This document shows, piece by piece, positions 8,597 to 14,276 of a DNA stretch of 54,973 nucleotides; position 1 is the first letter of the stretch, and each line of letters starts with the position of its first letter. Location: the IMG/VR virus record IMGVR_UViG_3300050821_007283, positions 1 through 54,973 of that record, one strand, 5' to 3'. The stretch comes from a virus. Made by a program: the position numbers and the translations under genes. A model generated the notes under the pieces. The model was not told the DNA's origin. It was given only the letters and a program-made list of their open reading frames with translations, and made no database searches.

Positions 8597-8803
8597 CTAC
8601 GGCTGGCCTGCGGCCGGCGCGGCTTCCGCGGCCCGTGCCTGGCGCTCGAGCTGCCGTCGCCGCCTGGCCACGTGGGCACGGGCCAGCTCCCGGAGGATGG
8701 CGGACCGGTCGGTGCCGTCGAGCTCGGCCACCTGGCCCAGGTCGTCCCAGAGCTGGGCGTCCATGGCGACGAACCGGCCTGGCGTCTTGCGCTGGTTGGG
8801 CAT
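8597..8803 (-). CDS. Small ribbon-helix-helix regulator
   Basis: 68 aa from ATG 8803. GRFVAMDAQLWDDLGQVA and TDRSAILRELARAHVARR match the strand-helix-helix pattern of CopG/Arc-type repressors; the tail is Arg/Ala-rich. Start 8803 is chosen because a near-perfect promoter (TTGCCA 8839-8834, 18 bp, CATACT 8815-8810) places transcription start on this ATG. It is divergent from the accessory operon at 8885, and both promoters carry the same GGTGCATA operator half-sites, so it probably represses both. Identity as RHH is fairly sure; its targets are inferred. Confidence 0.7.
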   Translation of the reverse strand: MPNQRKTPGRFVAMDAQLWDDLGQVAELDGTDRSAILRELARAHVARRRRQLERQARAAEAAPAAGQP

Positions 8804-8884
8804 GGCCCAAGTATGCGAGGTGCATAGGCAGTTTGGCAAGTCAAACCCTTGCGGGTGCATATGCACCTACGGTAGACTGGACCC
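8804..8884. promoter_or_regulatory. Divergent promoter pair with GGTGCATA operators
   Basis: Rightward promoter: TTGCGG 8849-8854, 18 bp, TAGACT 8873-8878, with transcription expected at the ATG at 8885 (leaderless). Leftward promoter: TTGCCA 8839-8834, 18 bp, CATACT 8815-8810, start expected at ATG 8803. A perfect 14-bp palindrome GGTGCATATGCACC (8854-8867) fills the rightward spacer, and one half-site GGTGCATA (8819-8826) lies in the leftward spacer. This is the layout of a repressor-controlled genetic switch. Confidence 0.75.
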
Positions 8885-9079
8885 ATGATGAGCAGCCAGG
8901 ACACAAGCCAGGTACCGACTCCCGCGCAGCTCCGGGACGCGCGGGCGTGGATAGCGGATTGCGAGTGGGACGACCTCACCCGCGCCGCTATCCGCAGGAT
9001 GCCGGCTGACCGGGTGGTGCGGGGTATCGAGCGGAACTACTGCGGCGGCTGGGCTCAGTTCGTCGCGGACGGCGAGTGA
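8885..9079 (+). CDS. First small protein of rightward accessory operon
   Basis: 64 aa starting at ATG 8885 (a second ATG follows directly). No Shine-Dalgarno precedes it; the -10 TAGACT ends six bases upstream, so the mRNA is probably leaderless. The product is acidic and Trp/Arg-rich (RDARAWIADCEWDDLTRAAI) and would fold as short helices. Unknown family. Being first in the operon under the switch, it is the best candidate for a regulator or early effector. Confidence 0.65.
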   Translation: MMSSQDTSQVPTPAQLRDARAWIADCEWDDLTRAAIRRMPADRVVRGIERNYCGGWAQFVADGE

Positions 9080-9092
9080 AAGGGAGCGAGTG

Positions 9093-9191
9093 ATGATGCT
9101 GCACCTGATAGCGGGAGCGGTGACCTTGATCATGCAGTTCGGTCACTACGGGCACGGGTGGCTGACGTGGCTGATCGAGGTGGCGTGGTGA
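9093..9191 (+). CDS. 32-aa hydrophobic micropeptide
   Basis: ATG 9093 (followed by a second ATG), preceded by AGGGAG. MMLHLIAGAVTLIMQF and WLTWLIEVAW form one amphipathic or membrane-inserted helix with a central GHYGHGW turn. It sits between two real small genes and its stop overlaps the next gene's GTG (GTGA), which supports translation. Function unknown; small phage membrane peptides often act on host envelope proteins, but that is only a possibility. Confidence 0.5.
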   Translation: MMLHLIAGAVTLIMQFGHYGHGWLTWLIEVAW

Positions 9192-9349
9192 CGGGCGTCA
9201 GGGACATCGGAAGCGCGCCGATGCCGGAGCGGTCGCCGTACGCGGTGACGGTGCAGGCAACGGCGGAGGAGCTGGATCACCTGAGGGCATGCCGTGACCC
9301 GCGGTGCTCGAGGTGCACGGAGATCGTGATGAGAGGCGAGCAGTCGTGA
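9188..9349 (+). CDS. 53-aa Cys-containing protein
   Basis: Start GTG 9188 overlaps the preceding stop (GTGA). The C-terminal half HLRACRDPRCSRCTEI has three Cys and one His in a small zinc-binding arrangement, and the first part (SPYAVTVQATAEELDHL) looks like a strand and helix. Its stop overlaps the next start. No family recognised. Confidence 0.6.
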   Translation: MTGVRDIGSAPMPERSPYAVTVQATAEELDHLRACRDPRCSRCTEIVMRGEQS

Positions 9350-9573
9350 GCATGCCCGTGGCCGTATGCCCGTGCTGCCAGCGTGAGCGTGACGAGTGCT
9401 GGGCGACGCGATCCGGGCAGCGCGAACTTCACGACCTGCGCCAGTGCGGCCACTACGCCGCTGGCGTTCTGTGCGCCGATTGCCTTGACGCTGGCGACGA
9501 TGACCAGGCGTTCGGGACGGGTGAGGTTCCGTACCCGTACTGCGGTGCGACCGATTCGAGTCCGCTGGCCTAG
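9346..9573 (+). CDS. 75-aa zinc-ribbon-like protein
   Basis: Start GTG 9346 overlaps the previous stop; an ATG two codons later is the alternative. CPCCQRERDECW near the N-terminus, then CGHYAAGVLCADCLDAG and PYCGA give several Cys pairs typical of a treble-clef or zinc ribbon. Third in a string of overlapping tiny genes. Function unknown. Confidence 0.6.
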   Translation: MSMPVAVCPCCQRERDECWATRSGQRELHDLRQCGHYAAGVLCADCLDAGDDDQAFGTGEVPYPYCGATDSSPLA

Positions 9574-9627
9574 CTCAATCGCCTGACTGGCAGGCACTCG
9601 CGTTCGAGCCGCGGGCAGGCACGACAG
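9574..9627 (+). repeat. Leader hairpin element A (T-arm-like)
   Basis: Lies between two genes and is about 85-90% identical to the element at 9844-9899. At 9597-9615 a 6-bp stem (CTCGCG/CGCGGG) closes the 7-nt loop TTCGAGC, which matches the T-loop consensus TTCRANY of tRNAs. It is enclosed by GCCTG/CAGGC and followed by CACGACAG. No full tRNA can be folded around it. Confidence 0.6.
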
Positions 9628-9654
9628 TGATTCACGAGGCTAGGGAGGGAAGCA

Positions 9655-9843
9655 ATGGCCAGCTATACGCCGTGCGACGGTTCAGGCGAGAACGCCGTGA
9701 ACATGCAGCGCTACCCGTCGCGGCCGGACGGGCTCGGCATGACCAGGGCCAAGACATTCGGCGAGTGCCCTGGCTGCGGCCGGATTGTCATGAGCTACGG
9801 CATGGCCGCAAAGGTCACGCGGCACAAGCCTCAGCAGCAGTAA
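9655..9843 (+). CDS. 62-aa protein with CPGC motif
   Basis: ATG 9655 with a strong GGGAGG ribosome site ten bases upstream. One CxxC pair (GECPGCGRIV) and a basic C-terminus (AKVTRHKPQQQ) suggest half of a zinc ribbon and nucleic-acid affinity. It is bracketed by the two T-arm-like elements. Family unknown. Confidence 0.65.
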   Translation: MASYTPCDGSGENAVNMQRYPSRPDGLGMTRAKTFGECPGCGRIVMSYGMAAKVTRHKPQQQ

Positions 9844-9911
9844 CTCGATTCGCCTGGCTGGCAGGCACCGCGGTTCGAGCCCGCGGCAGGCACGACAGGG
9901 AAGCTCCGCCA
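9844..9911 (+). repeat. Leader hairpin element B with CTCCGCCA box
   Basis: Near-copy of element A. Stem CCGCGG/CCGCGG around the loop TTCGAGC at 9868-9886; the stem differs from A but still pairs. It is closed by GCCTG (9852-9856)/CAGGC (9886-9890 region) and followed by CACGACAGG and the box CTCCGCCA (9904-9911), 17 bases before the next start codon. Confidence 0.6.
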
Positions 9912-9928
9912 CTAGGGAGGGATCAGGG

Positions 9929-10315
9929 ATGACGACAGCAGCAGCGTGTGAGCTAGCGGCGGGCGTCGACGAGCAGGCGATAGCGGACTACTGGCGGGTA
10001 TGGCCGGAGTTCGTGGCGGCCGTTCCGGGCGCGGCCGACCAGCTCACCTCGGCGAGCGTGCGCATGCGGCAGGCAGCCGATCCGGTGACCGGGCTCGCGT
10101 TGCTGCCTGGTCATGCGGTCGGCTTTGATGACCAGTTCGCAGACGGCAGCTACATAGCGGGCAGTGCGTCGGACGGGCCGGACCATGCGTACGTGATCCG
10201 GACAGGCGGGTACGGCAATTCGCTGCCGCTGTCCGGGCGGATGGGCCACCGCGAGCTTGTGGCGGTCAAGCCGGGCCGGACGTGGTTCGCGATGGCATCT
10301 AGGCGCGCGTCGTGA
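9929..10315 (+). CDS. Hypothetical protein, accessory operon
   Basis: 128 aa, ATG 9929 after AGGGAGGGATCAGGG. The N-terminal third is helical and acidic (DEQAIADYWRVWPEFVAAVP); the rest is beta-like with Gly and aromatic residues (GGYGNSLPLSGRMGH, GRTWFAM). No motif recognised. Its stop overlaps the next gene's GTG. Confidence 0.65.
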   Translation: MTTAAACELAAGVDEQAIADYWRVWPEFVAAVPGAADQLTSASVRMRQAADPVTGLALLPGHAVGFDDQFADGSYIAGSASDGPDHAYVIRTGGYGNSLPLSGRMGHRELVAVKPGRTWFAMASRRAS

Positions 10316-10605
10316 CCGGCCTGAACCTCACGACCGACCAGCTAGGCGCGGCAGCTAGCTACGTTGCCCGTGAGTGGGGTGACTTCGGGTACCGGATAGA
10401 GGGCATCGAGTCGCCTACCTCACGCGTGTCGCTGTTCTACGTGCGCGCGTCGGACGGCTCGAGGTTCGTCGTGGCTGCGGACATGTGGGGCAACTGCCGG
10501 CATGCCAGTGAAGTTGACTGGCGCGGCTACGCGACCGACGAGACCACGGCCAAGTTGGGCGAGCTCGTGACCGTGATGCATGAGGCGGCCAATCCGCTCG
10601 CCTAG
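10312..10605 (+). CDS. Hypothetical protein, accessory operon
   Basis: 97 aa, GTG 10312 in a GTGA overlap with the preceding gene, so both are translated together. Predicted alpha/beta content (SYVAREWGDFGYRIEGIE, SLFYVRASDGSRFVVAADMW). It ends before a long hairpin. No family recognised. Confidence 0.65.
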   Translation: MTGLNLTTDQLGAAASYVAREWGDFGYRIEGIESPTSRVSLFYVRASDGSRFVVAADMWGNCRHASEVDWRGYATDETTAKLGELVTVMHEAANPLA

Positions 10606-10613
10606 CCAGATCA

Positions 10614-10683
10614 GCCTGCCGTGCGGTCACCACGTGACGCTACGGCTTCGATGCAGCGGCAGGCACGAAACAGAACTCCGCCA
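10614..10683 (+). repeat. Leader hairpin element C with CTCCGCCA box
   Basis: An 8-bp closing stem GCCTGCCG (10614-10621)/CGGCAGGC (10657-10664), with an inner GTCAC/GTGAC stem, then CACGAAACAG and CTCCGCCA (10676-10683), 18 bases before the next start codon. Same layout as elements A and B with a different interior. Confidence 0.55.
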
Positions 10684-10701
10684 GTGAAGGGACAGATTCA
10701 G

Positions 10702-11184
10702 ATGGCAAGCACCTACAGGTCAGGATGGGTAACGGGCGACATCATCGCCAGCGAGGATGACCCGAACCGGGGAAGATGGCTCACGGTCTGGGGTTCGGCT
10801 CACCGCTCGCCAGTGCTGCACGCGAACCGCCGTGACGCGGTCGCGTCGGATCTTCGCGGCGATTCGGTCGCGCAGGTGACCGAGTACCCGATGCCGGGCG
10901 CGTCGTCCCGGTGCTGCTACCGGATCGCTCCGGGCACGCTCGGCAAGCGCGGCGAGCCGCAGCGCGAGCTGGCTGAGGCTGACGGCAGCCTCTACAACCC
11001 CGTGGTGCGCTGCGGGACGTGCCGCTACCTGTCGCCGGCGACGTTCACCGCGCCCGTTGAGTGCCCCGCGTGCGCGCTTGACGGCACGGTCACCGTGATG
11101 GGCGAGACCGCGCTTACCTCAGATGAGTACCGGGACGCGCTCGCCGCGTGGCTGGACTCACTCAAGGCCATTCCGGCCGCCTAG
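10702..11184 (+). CDS. Hypothetical protein with zinc-ribbon segment
   Basis: 160 aa from ATG 10702, chosen over in-frame upstream GTG because of the AAGGGACAG ribosome site and conserved leader box. The C-terminal half has CGTCRYLSP and ECPACALDG, two CxxC knuckles forming a probable zinc ribbon, then a helix. The N-terminal part is beta-rich. Unknown role. Confidence 0.65.
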   Translation: MASTYRSGWVTGDIIASEDDPNRGRWLTVWGSAHRSPVLHANRRDAVASDLRGDSVAQVTEYPMPGASSRCCYRIAPGTLGKRGEPQRELAEADGSLYNPVVRCGTCRYLSPATFTAPVECPACALDGTVTVMGETALTSDEYRDALAAWLDSLKAIPAA

Positions 11185-11193
11185 GCACCACCA

Positions 11194-11249
11194 GGCCCGG
11201 CTAGCCCTCACAGGCCGGCGGCCGGGCCGCGCAGGAACCAACTCCGCCA
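11194..11249 (+). repeat. Leader hairpin element D with CTCCGCCA box
   Basis: Perfect 8-bp stem GGCCCGGC (11194-11201)/GCCGGGCC (11221-11228), then CTCCGCCA at 11242-11249, 22 bases before the start of the next small gene. Fourth intergenic copy of the hairpin-plus-box layout. Confidence 0.5.
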
Positions 11250-11271
11250 CAGAGACCGAAGGGAACCGAGG

Positions 11272-11367
11272 ATGACAAGAGCACTCAGGTACGCGGGCTA
11301 CGTGCTGCTGGCCGCCGCTGGACTGGCCGGGTACGTGCTGCAGGTCGTAAGCAAGCCTGGACTGTAG
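11272..11367 (+). CDS. 31-aa single-pass membrane peptide
   Basis: ATG 11272 preceded by AAGGGAACCGAGG. YAGYVLLAAAGLAGYVLQVV is one hydrophobic helix flanked by basic residues at the N-terminus (TRALR), predicting N-in insertion. It lies 14 bp before the methyltransferase gene. It has its own copy of the leader box, which supports expression. Function unknown. Confidence 0.5.
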   Translation: MTRALRYAGYVLLAAAGLAGYVLQVVSKPGL

Positions 11368-11381
11368 GGAGACAGCGAGAG

Positions 11382-13151
11382 ATGACAACGACCATGAGCG
11401 AGTTGCGCAAGTGGCAGAACGTCAGCGCCGGCCCCAGGCAGGCTAAGGACTTCAACCGCGCGGCTGCCAGGCTTCGCGCCGAGGGCCAGTCACGGGACGA
11501 GCTTTACGGCGTCATCGGCGGCACCGAGCGCAAGTCAACCGTGATGGCCATGTGCAGCCCCGTGCGACCCGAGGTCACCGCGCTCGATGAGGCTATCCGC
11601 GAGAAGTACGGCTACGAGGTCACCAGCGCCAGCGTGCGGCAGATCATCGCCGACTACGAGGCGGCCACCATCGAGGCGGCCAAGACTCGGCCAGTGGAAG
11701 ACAACCGCGTCACGCCTGAGGAGCAGGCCGAGCGGAACGCCGTGTCAGCGGCACGCGAAGCGGCGTACCAGGCCCAGCGCGACGCGGAGCAGTCAGTCAT
11801 GCGGACTGTCATCGCCAAAGCGCCGGCCGGGGCTAAGGCGCTGATCTTCGCCGAGTACCACGTAGACAACTCCGACCCGATGACTGACTACTTCGACTCG
11901 CGGACCGTGCGGACTGTCGCGATCGGCTGGCGGCTCACCTCGCGCGAGGACTTCCGGGCGCTGAGGTCGGCGGCCGGCCAGTTCGCCGAGACCGCGCATC
12001 TCGCCAGCGGCGACGTCGAGCACCGCGACAACTACAGCATGGGGGGCGGGAACTACCTCAGTGACCACGGCTCCGACCGGTCAGGCACGGGCTGGGTTGT
12101 CAGGTCACGCGAACTGCCGTGCACCTACGTCCAGCTCACCGAGGACGCCATACCCGAGACTGCCGCCGCTCCCGTCGCGGCTGGGAGCGTGACCGTCACT
12201 CCGTCATCGCTCGGCCGTGAGGGCATCGTGGAAGTCAGGTTTGCCGAGCGCCCGGCTTATGACGTGCTCGAAGGCTTGAAGGCTCACGGCTTCCGCTGGG
12301 CTCGCGCTAACCGGTGCTGGTACGGCAAGGATGCCGCCTACGCCCAGTCGCTCGCTGACGCGTCAGGAACGCCCGCCGCCGCACCGCCAGCGGTTCCGGA
12401 CGGCGCGCAGGGCAAGGTCATTCCGGCTGACGTGCTCGAAGTGCTCGGATCGGCAACCGCCAGCGGCAGCGTGCTCAGCCTGCCCGGCCACCTTGACCGC
12501 GCGCTGTACCTCAAGGTTGACAAGGTGCTGAACGCGGCGGGCGGCAAGTGGGACCGGCACCAGCGCGGGCACGTGTTCGACGGCGACGCGGCCGACGCGG
12601 CCGACCAGCTCATCACGACCGGCCGCTACGTCACCAATCAGGATCTCGGCTACTTCCCGACCCCGGCGCCGGTCGTCTCGCGGCTGATCGATCTCGCGGA
12701 GCCAGGCGAGTCAATGACGGTGCTCGAGCCGTCGGCGGGCGATGGCACCATCGCGTCAGCTGTCGCGCCGCTCGTCGCCGCTGTCGACTGCACGGAGCTA
12801 GATGCGGGCCGGGCCGGGAAGATACGGGCGGGCGGCTACGCGCGTGAGGTGACGGCGGGCGATTTCCTGGCCAGCACGCCTGCACCCGAATACGACCTCG
12901 TCATCATGAACCCCCCGTTCGCGCGGAAGGCTGACATTGCCCACGTGCGTCACGCGCTGGGATTCGTGAAGCCAGGCGGCCGGCTGGTGTCCGTGATGTC
13001 GCTGGGCGTGATGTTCCGGCAGGACAAGGCAACCGCCGAGTTCCGCGACCTGGTCACCGGCAGCGGCGGATGGTTCGAGGAGCTTCCCGCCGACGCGTTC
13101 AAGGTGTCCGGCACCGGAGTCCGCACTGTCATCTCCGTAATCAACGCCTGA
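11382..13151 (+). CDS. DNA N6-adenine methyltransferase, orphan
   Basis: 589 aa, ATG 11382. The C-terminal third is a Rossmann methyltransferase: motif I VLEPSAGDGTIA (from residue 447) and motif IV NPPF (from 510), the N6-adenine signature. Before it are two modules seen in actinobacterial mobile elements: RPAYDVLEGLKAHGFRWARA and a PGHLDRALYLKVDKVLNAAG/GKWDRHQRGHVF block. The N-terminal 250 residues are helical and charged, unknown. No restriction enzyme gene is adjacent, so it probably protects phage DNA from host restriction or marks DNA for regulation. Confidence 0.85.
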   Translation: MTTTMSELRKWQNVSAGPRQAKDFNRAAARLRAEGQSRDELYGVIGGTERKSTVMAMCSPVRPEVTALDEAIREKYGYEVTSASVRQIIADYEAATIEAAKTRPVEDNRVTPEEQAERNAVSAAREAAYQAQRDAEQSVMRTVIAKAPAGAKALIFAEYHVDNSDPMTDYFDSRTVRTVAIGWRLTSREDFRALRSAAGQFAETAHLASGDVEHRDNYSMGGGNYLSDHGSDRSGTGWVVRSRELPCTYVQLTEDAIPETAAAPVAAGSVTVTPSSLGREGIVEVRFAERPAYDVLEGLKAHGFRWARANRCWYGKDAAYAQSLADASGTPAAAPPAVPDGAQGKVIPADVLEVLGSATASGSVLSLPGHLDRALYLKVDKVLNAAGGKWDRHQRGHVFDGDAADAADQLITTGRYVTNQDLGYFPTPAPVVSRLIDLAEPGESMTVLEPSAGDGTIASAVAPLVAAVDCTELDAGRAGKIRAGGYAREVTAGDFLASTPAPEYDLVIMNPPFARKADIAHVRHALGFVKPGGRLVSVMSLGVMFRQDKATAEFRDLVTGSGGWFEELPADAFKVSGTGVRTVISVINA

Positions 13152-13225
13152 TCTGGTGTCCATGGCCGGGCGCGAGCGCTAGTCACAGGTTCGCGCCTGA
13201 CCACGGGTAACCAGGCCCGGAAGGC

Positions 13226-13267
13226 TTGACAGGTAGTAATACAACCGGCTAAGGTAGTACTACAACC
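13226..13267 (+). promoter_or_regulatory. Promoter with paired GGTAGTA-TACAACC operators
   Basis: TTGACA (13226-13231), 18 bp, TAAGGT (13250-13255). Two near-identical 15-mers, GGTAGTAATACAACC (13232-13246) and GGTAGTACTACAACC (13253-13267), start exactly 21 bp apart, two helical turns, so a protein could sit on one DNA face. The second contains the palindrome GTAGTACTAC. One copy fills the spacer and the other covers the -10 and start point. Confidence 0.7.
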
Positions 13268-13548
13268 TAGCGAGAACAACTCAACAGAGGGCAGGCAGCC
13301 ATTTGAGGGTGTGCGCGCGGGCTAGCTGACTACCGCTAGCGGGGCCAGAAGGAAGCGCAACACGCCTGGTCATGTCCGGTAGCCAATCCGGTCCATGGTG
13401 GGGAGAAGCCACGAGCAAGCTCGGGTCTCGTTGAAACAGTGTGAACAGAGAGATCGGGCCGGCAGTGATGCCGGATCTATCCCACGTGCCGCGCGCACGA
13501 CCTCATGTGGCTGCCTGCCCGGAACGGAACGAACGGAACGCAAGGGAA
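13268..13548 (+). other. 281-nt leader, possibly structured RNA
   Basis: No gene fits here. Transcription from the promoter at 13226 would give a leader of about 280 nt before ATG 13549. It holds hairpins such as GCTAGC(8 nt)GCTAGC near 13322-13341 and GAGCAAGCTC near 13413-13422, and the repeated GGAACGGAACGAACGGAACG just before the gene. It could be a regulatory leader or a separate small RNA; no known riboswitch was recognised. Confidence 0.4.
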
Positions 13549-13830
13549 ATGATCACCTACACGGCCTTCATCACCACCGAGGCCAACCGCCCGACCGGTG
13601 CCGACCCCGGCCTGCTGATCCAGGCGAACGACGAGGAAGACGGCCAGTCGCACTACCAGGGCGACGCGGCACGGATCGACGGCCCGGACTTCGCGCTCGC
13701 CGACGAGGACGGCGAGCTTGACCTGACCGCAGCGGACCGCCTTCTCGCAGACGCCGGCTTCCGGCTGGCCGACTCGGGCTGGCGGCTCAGCGGCGGCCAG
13801 TGGGCCGCGAAGGTTGAGCCCGTTGCCTAA
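13549..13830 (+). CDS. Hypothetical acidic protein
   Basis: 93 aa, ATG 13549 with AAGGGAA upstream; an in-frame GTG 36 codons earlier is less likely. Acidic and Asp/Ala-rich (DEDGELDLTAADRLLADAGF), ending in an amphipathic repeat of Gly-Trp. First gene behind the operator-controlled promoter. Its reading frame overlaps the following RHH gene by eight bases. Confidence 0.6.
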   Translation: MITYTAFITTEANRPTGADPGLLIQANDEEDGQSHYQGDAARIDGPDFALADEDGELDLTAADRLLADAGFRLADSGWRLSGGQWAAKVEPVA

Positions 13831-13987
13831 CAAGCCCAAGCACGACCCGATCAGCTACCGGCCAGACGCGGCCAGCGGCCTCAGGGAGCGGCTGCTGGCC
13901 TACGCGGAACGCACCGGCAAGGCCGTGAACGCTGTCATCAACGACGCGGTGGCGGCGTACCTGGACCAGCACGACAGCGACGCGTGA
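13823..13987 (+). CDS. 54-aa ribbon-helix-helix protein
   Basis: Start TTG 13823 (or TTG 13814). HDPISYRPDAASGLRERLLA and RTGKAVNAVINDAVAAYLDQ match the strand-helix-helix of RHH antitoxin/repressor proteins. It overlaps the acidic protein gene before it, an arrangement also seen in toxin-antitoxin or repressor pairs. The twin operators at 13232-13267 are candidate binding sites. Family call moderate; pairing with the upstream gene is inference. Confidence 0.6.
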   Translation: MPNKPKHDPISYRPDAASGLRERLLAYAERTGKAVNAVINDAVAAYLDQHDSDA

Positions 13988-14020
13988 CGGCCAGCACCTA
14001 GACCTATCCCCCCGAAGCAA

Positions 14021-14028
14021 CTCCGCCA
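14021..14028 (+). repeat. CTCCGCCA leader box
   Basis: Fifth intergenic region with a CTCCGCCA-type leader in the operon (four exact boxes: 9904, 10676, 11242, 14021), here without a hairpin, 17 bases before the GTG start at 14046. Confidence 0.5.
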
Positions 14029-14045
14029 AGAGAAGGACAACGAAG

Positions 14046-14276
14046 GTGAAGGCATCACGCACTCCCGAGGCCGGCACTGGCCGCCGGGCACGAGCCTACA
14101 GGTCAGCAACCACCCAGGATCACGCCGCTACCTGCATTCACTGCGAGCAGCCCGTGATCCCGCACCGCCCGCAGCACGGCACTGACCCGTGCCTCGTGCG
14201 CGAGACGACCGGCCTGCACGGCTGCGAGGGTTCCGGCCTTGACGGGCCGATGGCCGAGATAGCCGCAACGCCATGA
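14046..14276 (+). CDS. Small Cys/His protein upstream of FtsK-like gene
   Basis: 76 aa, GTG 14046 preceded by AAGGACAACGAAG. Basic N-terminus, then [30 protein letters not shown]: a CxxC followed by spaced Cys and His residues, probably a zinc finger. The stop overlaps the next start (ATGA). Common type of small gene in Streptomyces mobile elements; function unknown. Confidence 0.6.
   Translation: MKASRTPEAGTGRRARAYRSATTQDHAATCIHCEQPVIPHRPQHGTDPCLVRETTGLHGCEGSGLDGPMAEIAATP

Noticed and set aside
9574-9899. tRNA genes suggested by GGTTCGAGCC T-loops
   Set aside because: No acceptor stem, D-arm or anticodon arm with a T33 can be paired around either T-arm; the elements end in CACGACAG rather than CCA and are duplicated between genes.
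13823-13987. Toxin-antitoxin pair with the acidic gene at 13549
   Set aside because: The RHH protein fits an antitoxin, but the partner shows no toxin fold or catalytic residues, so I keep it as a regulator candidate.
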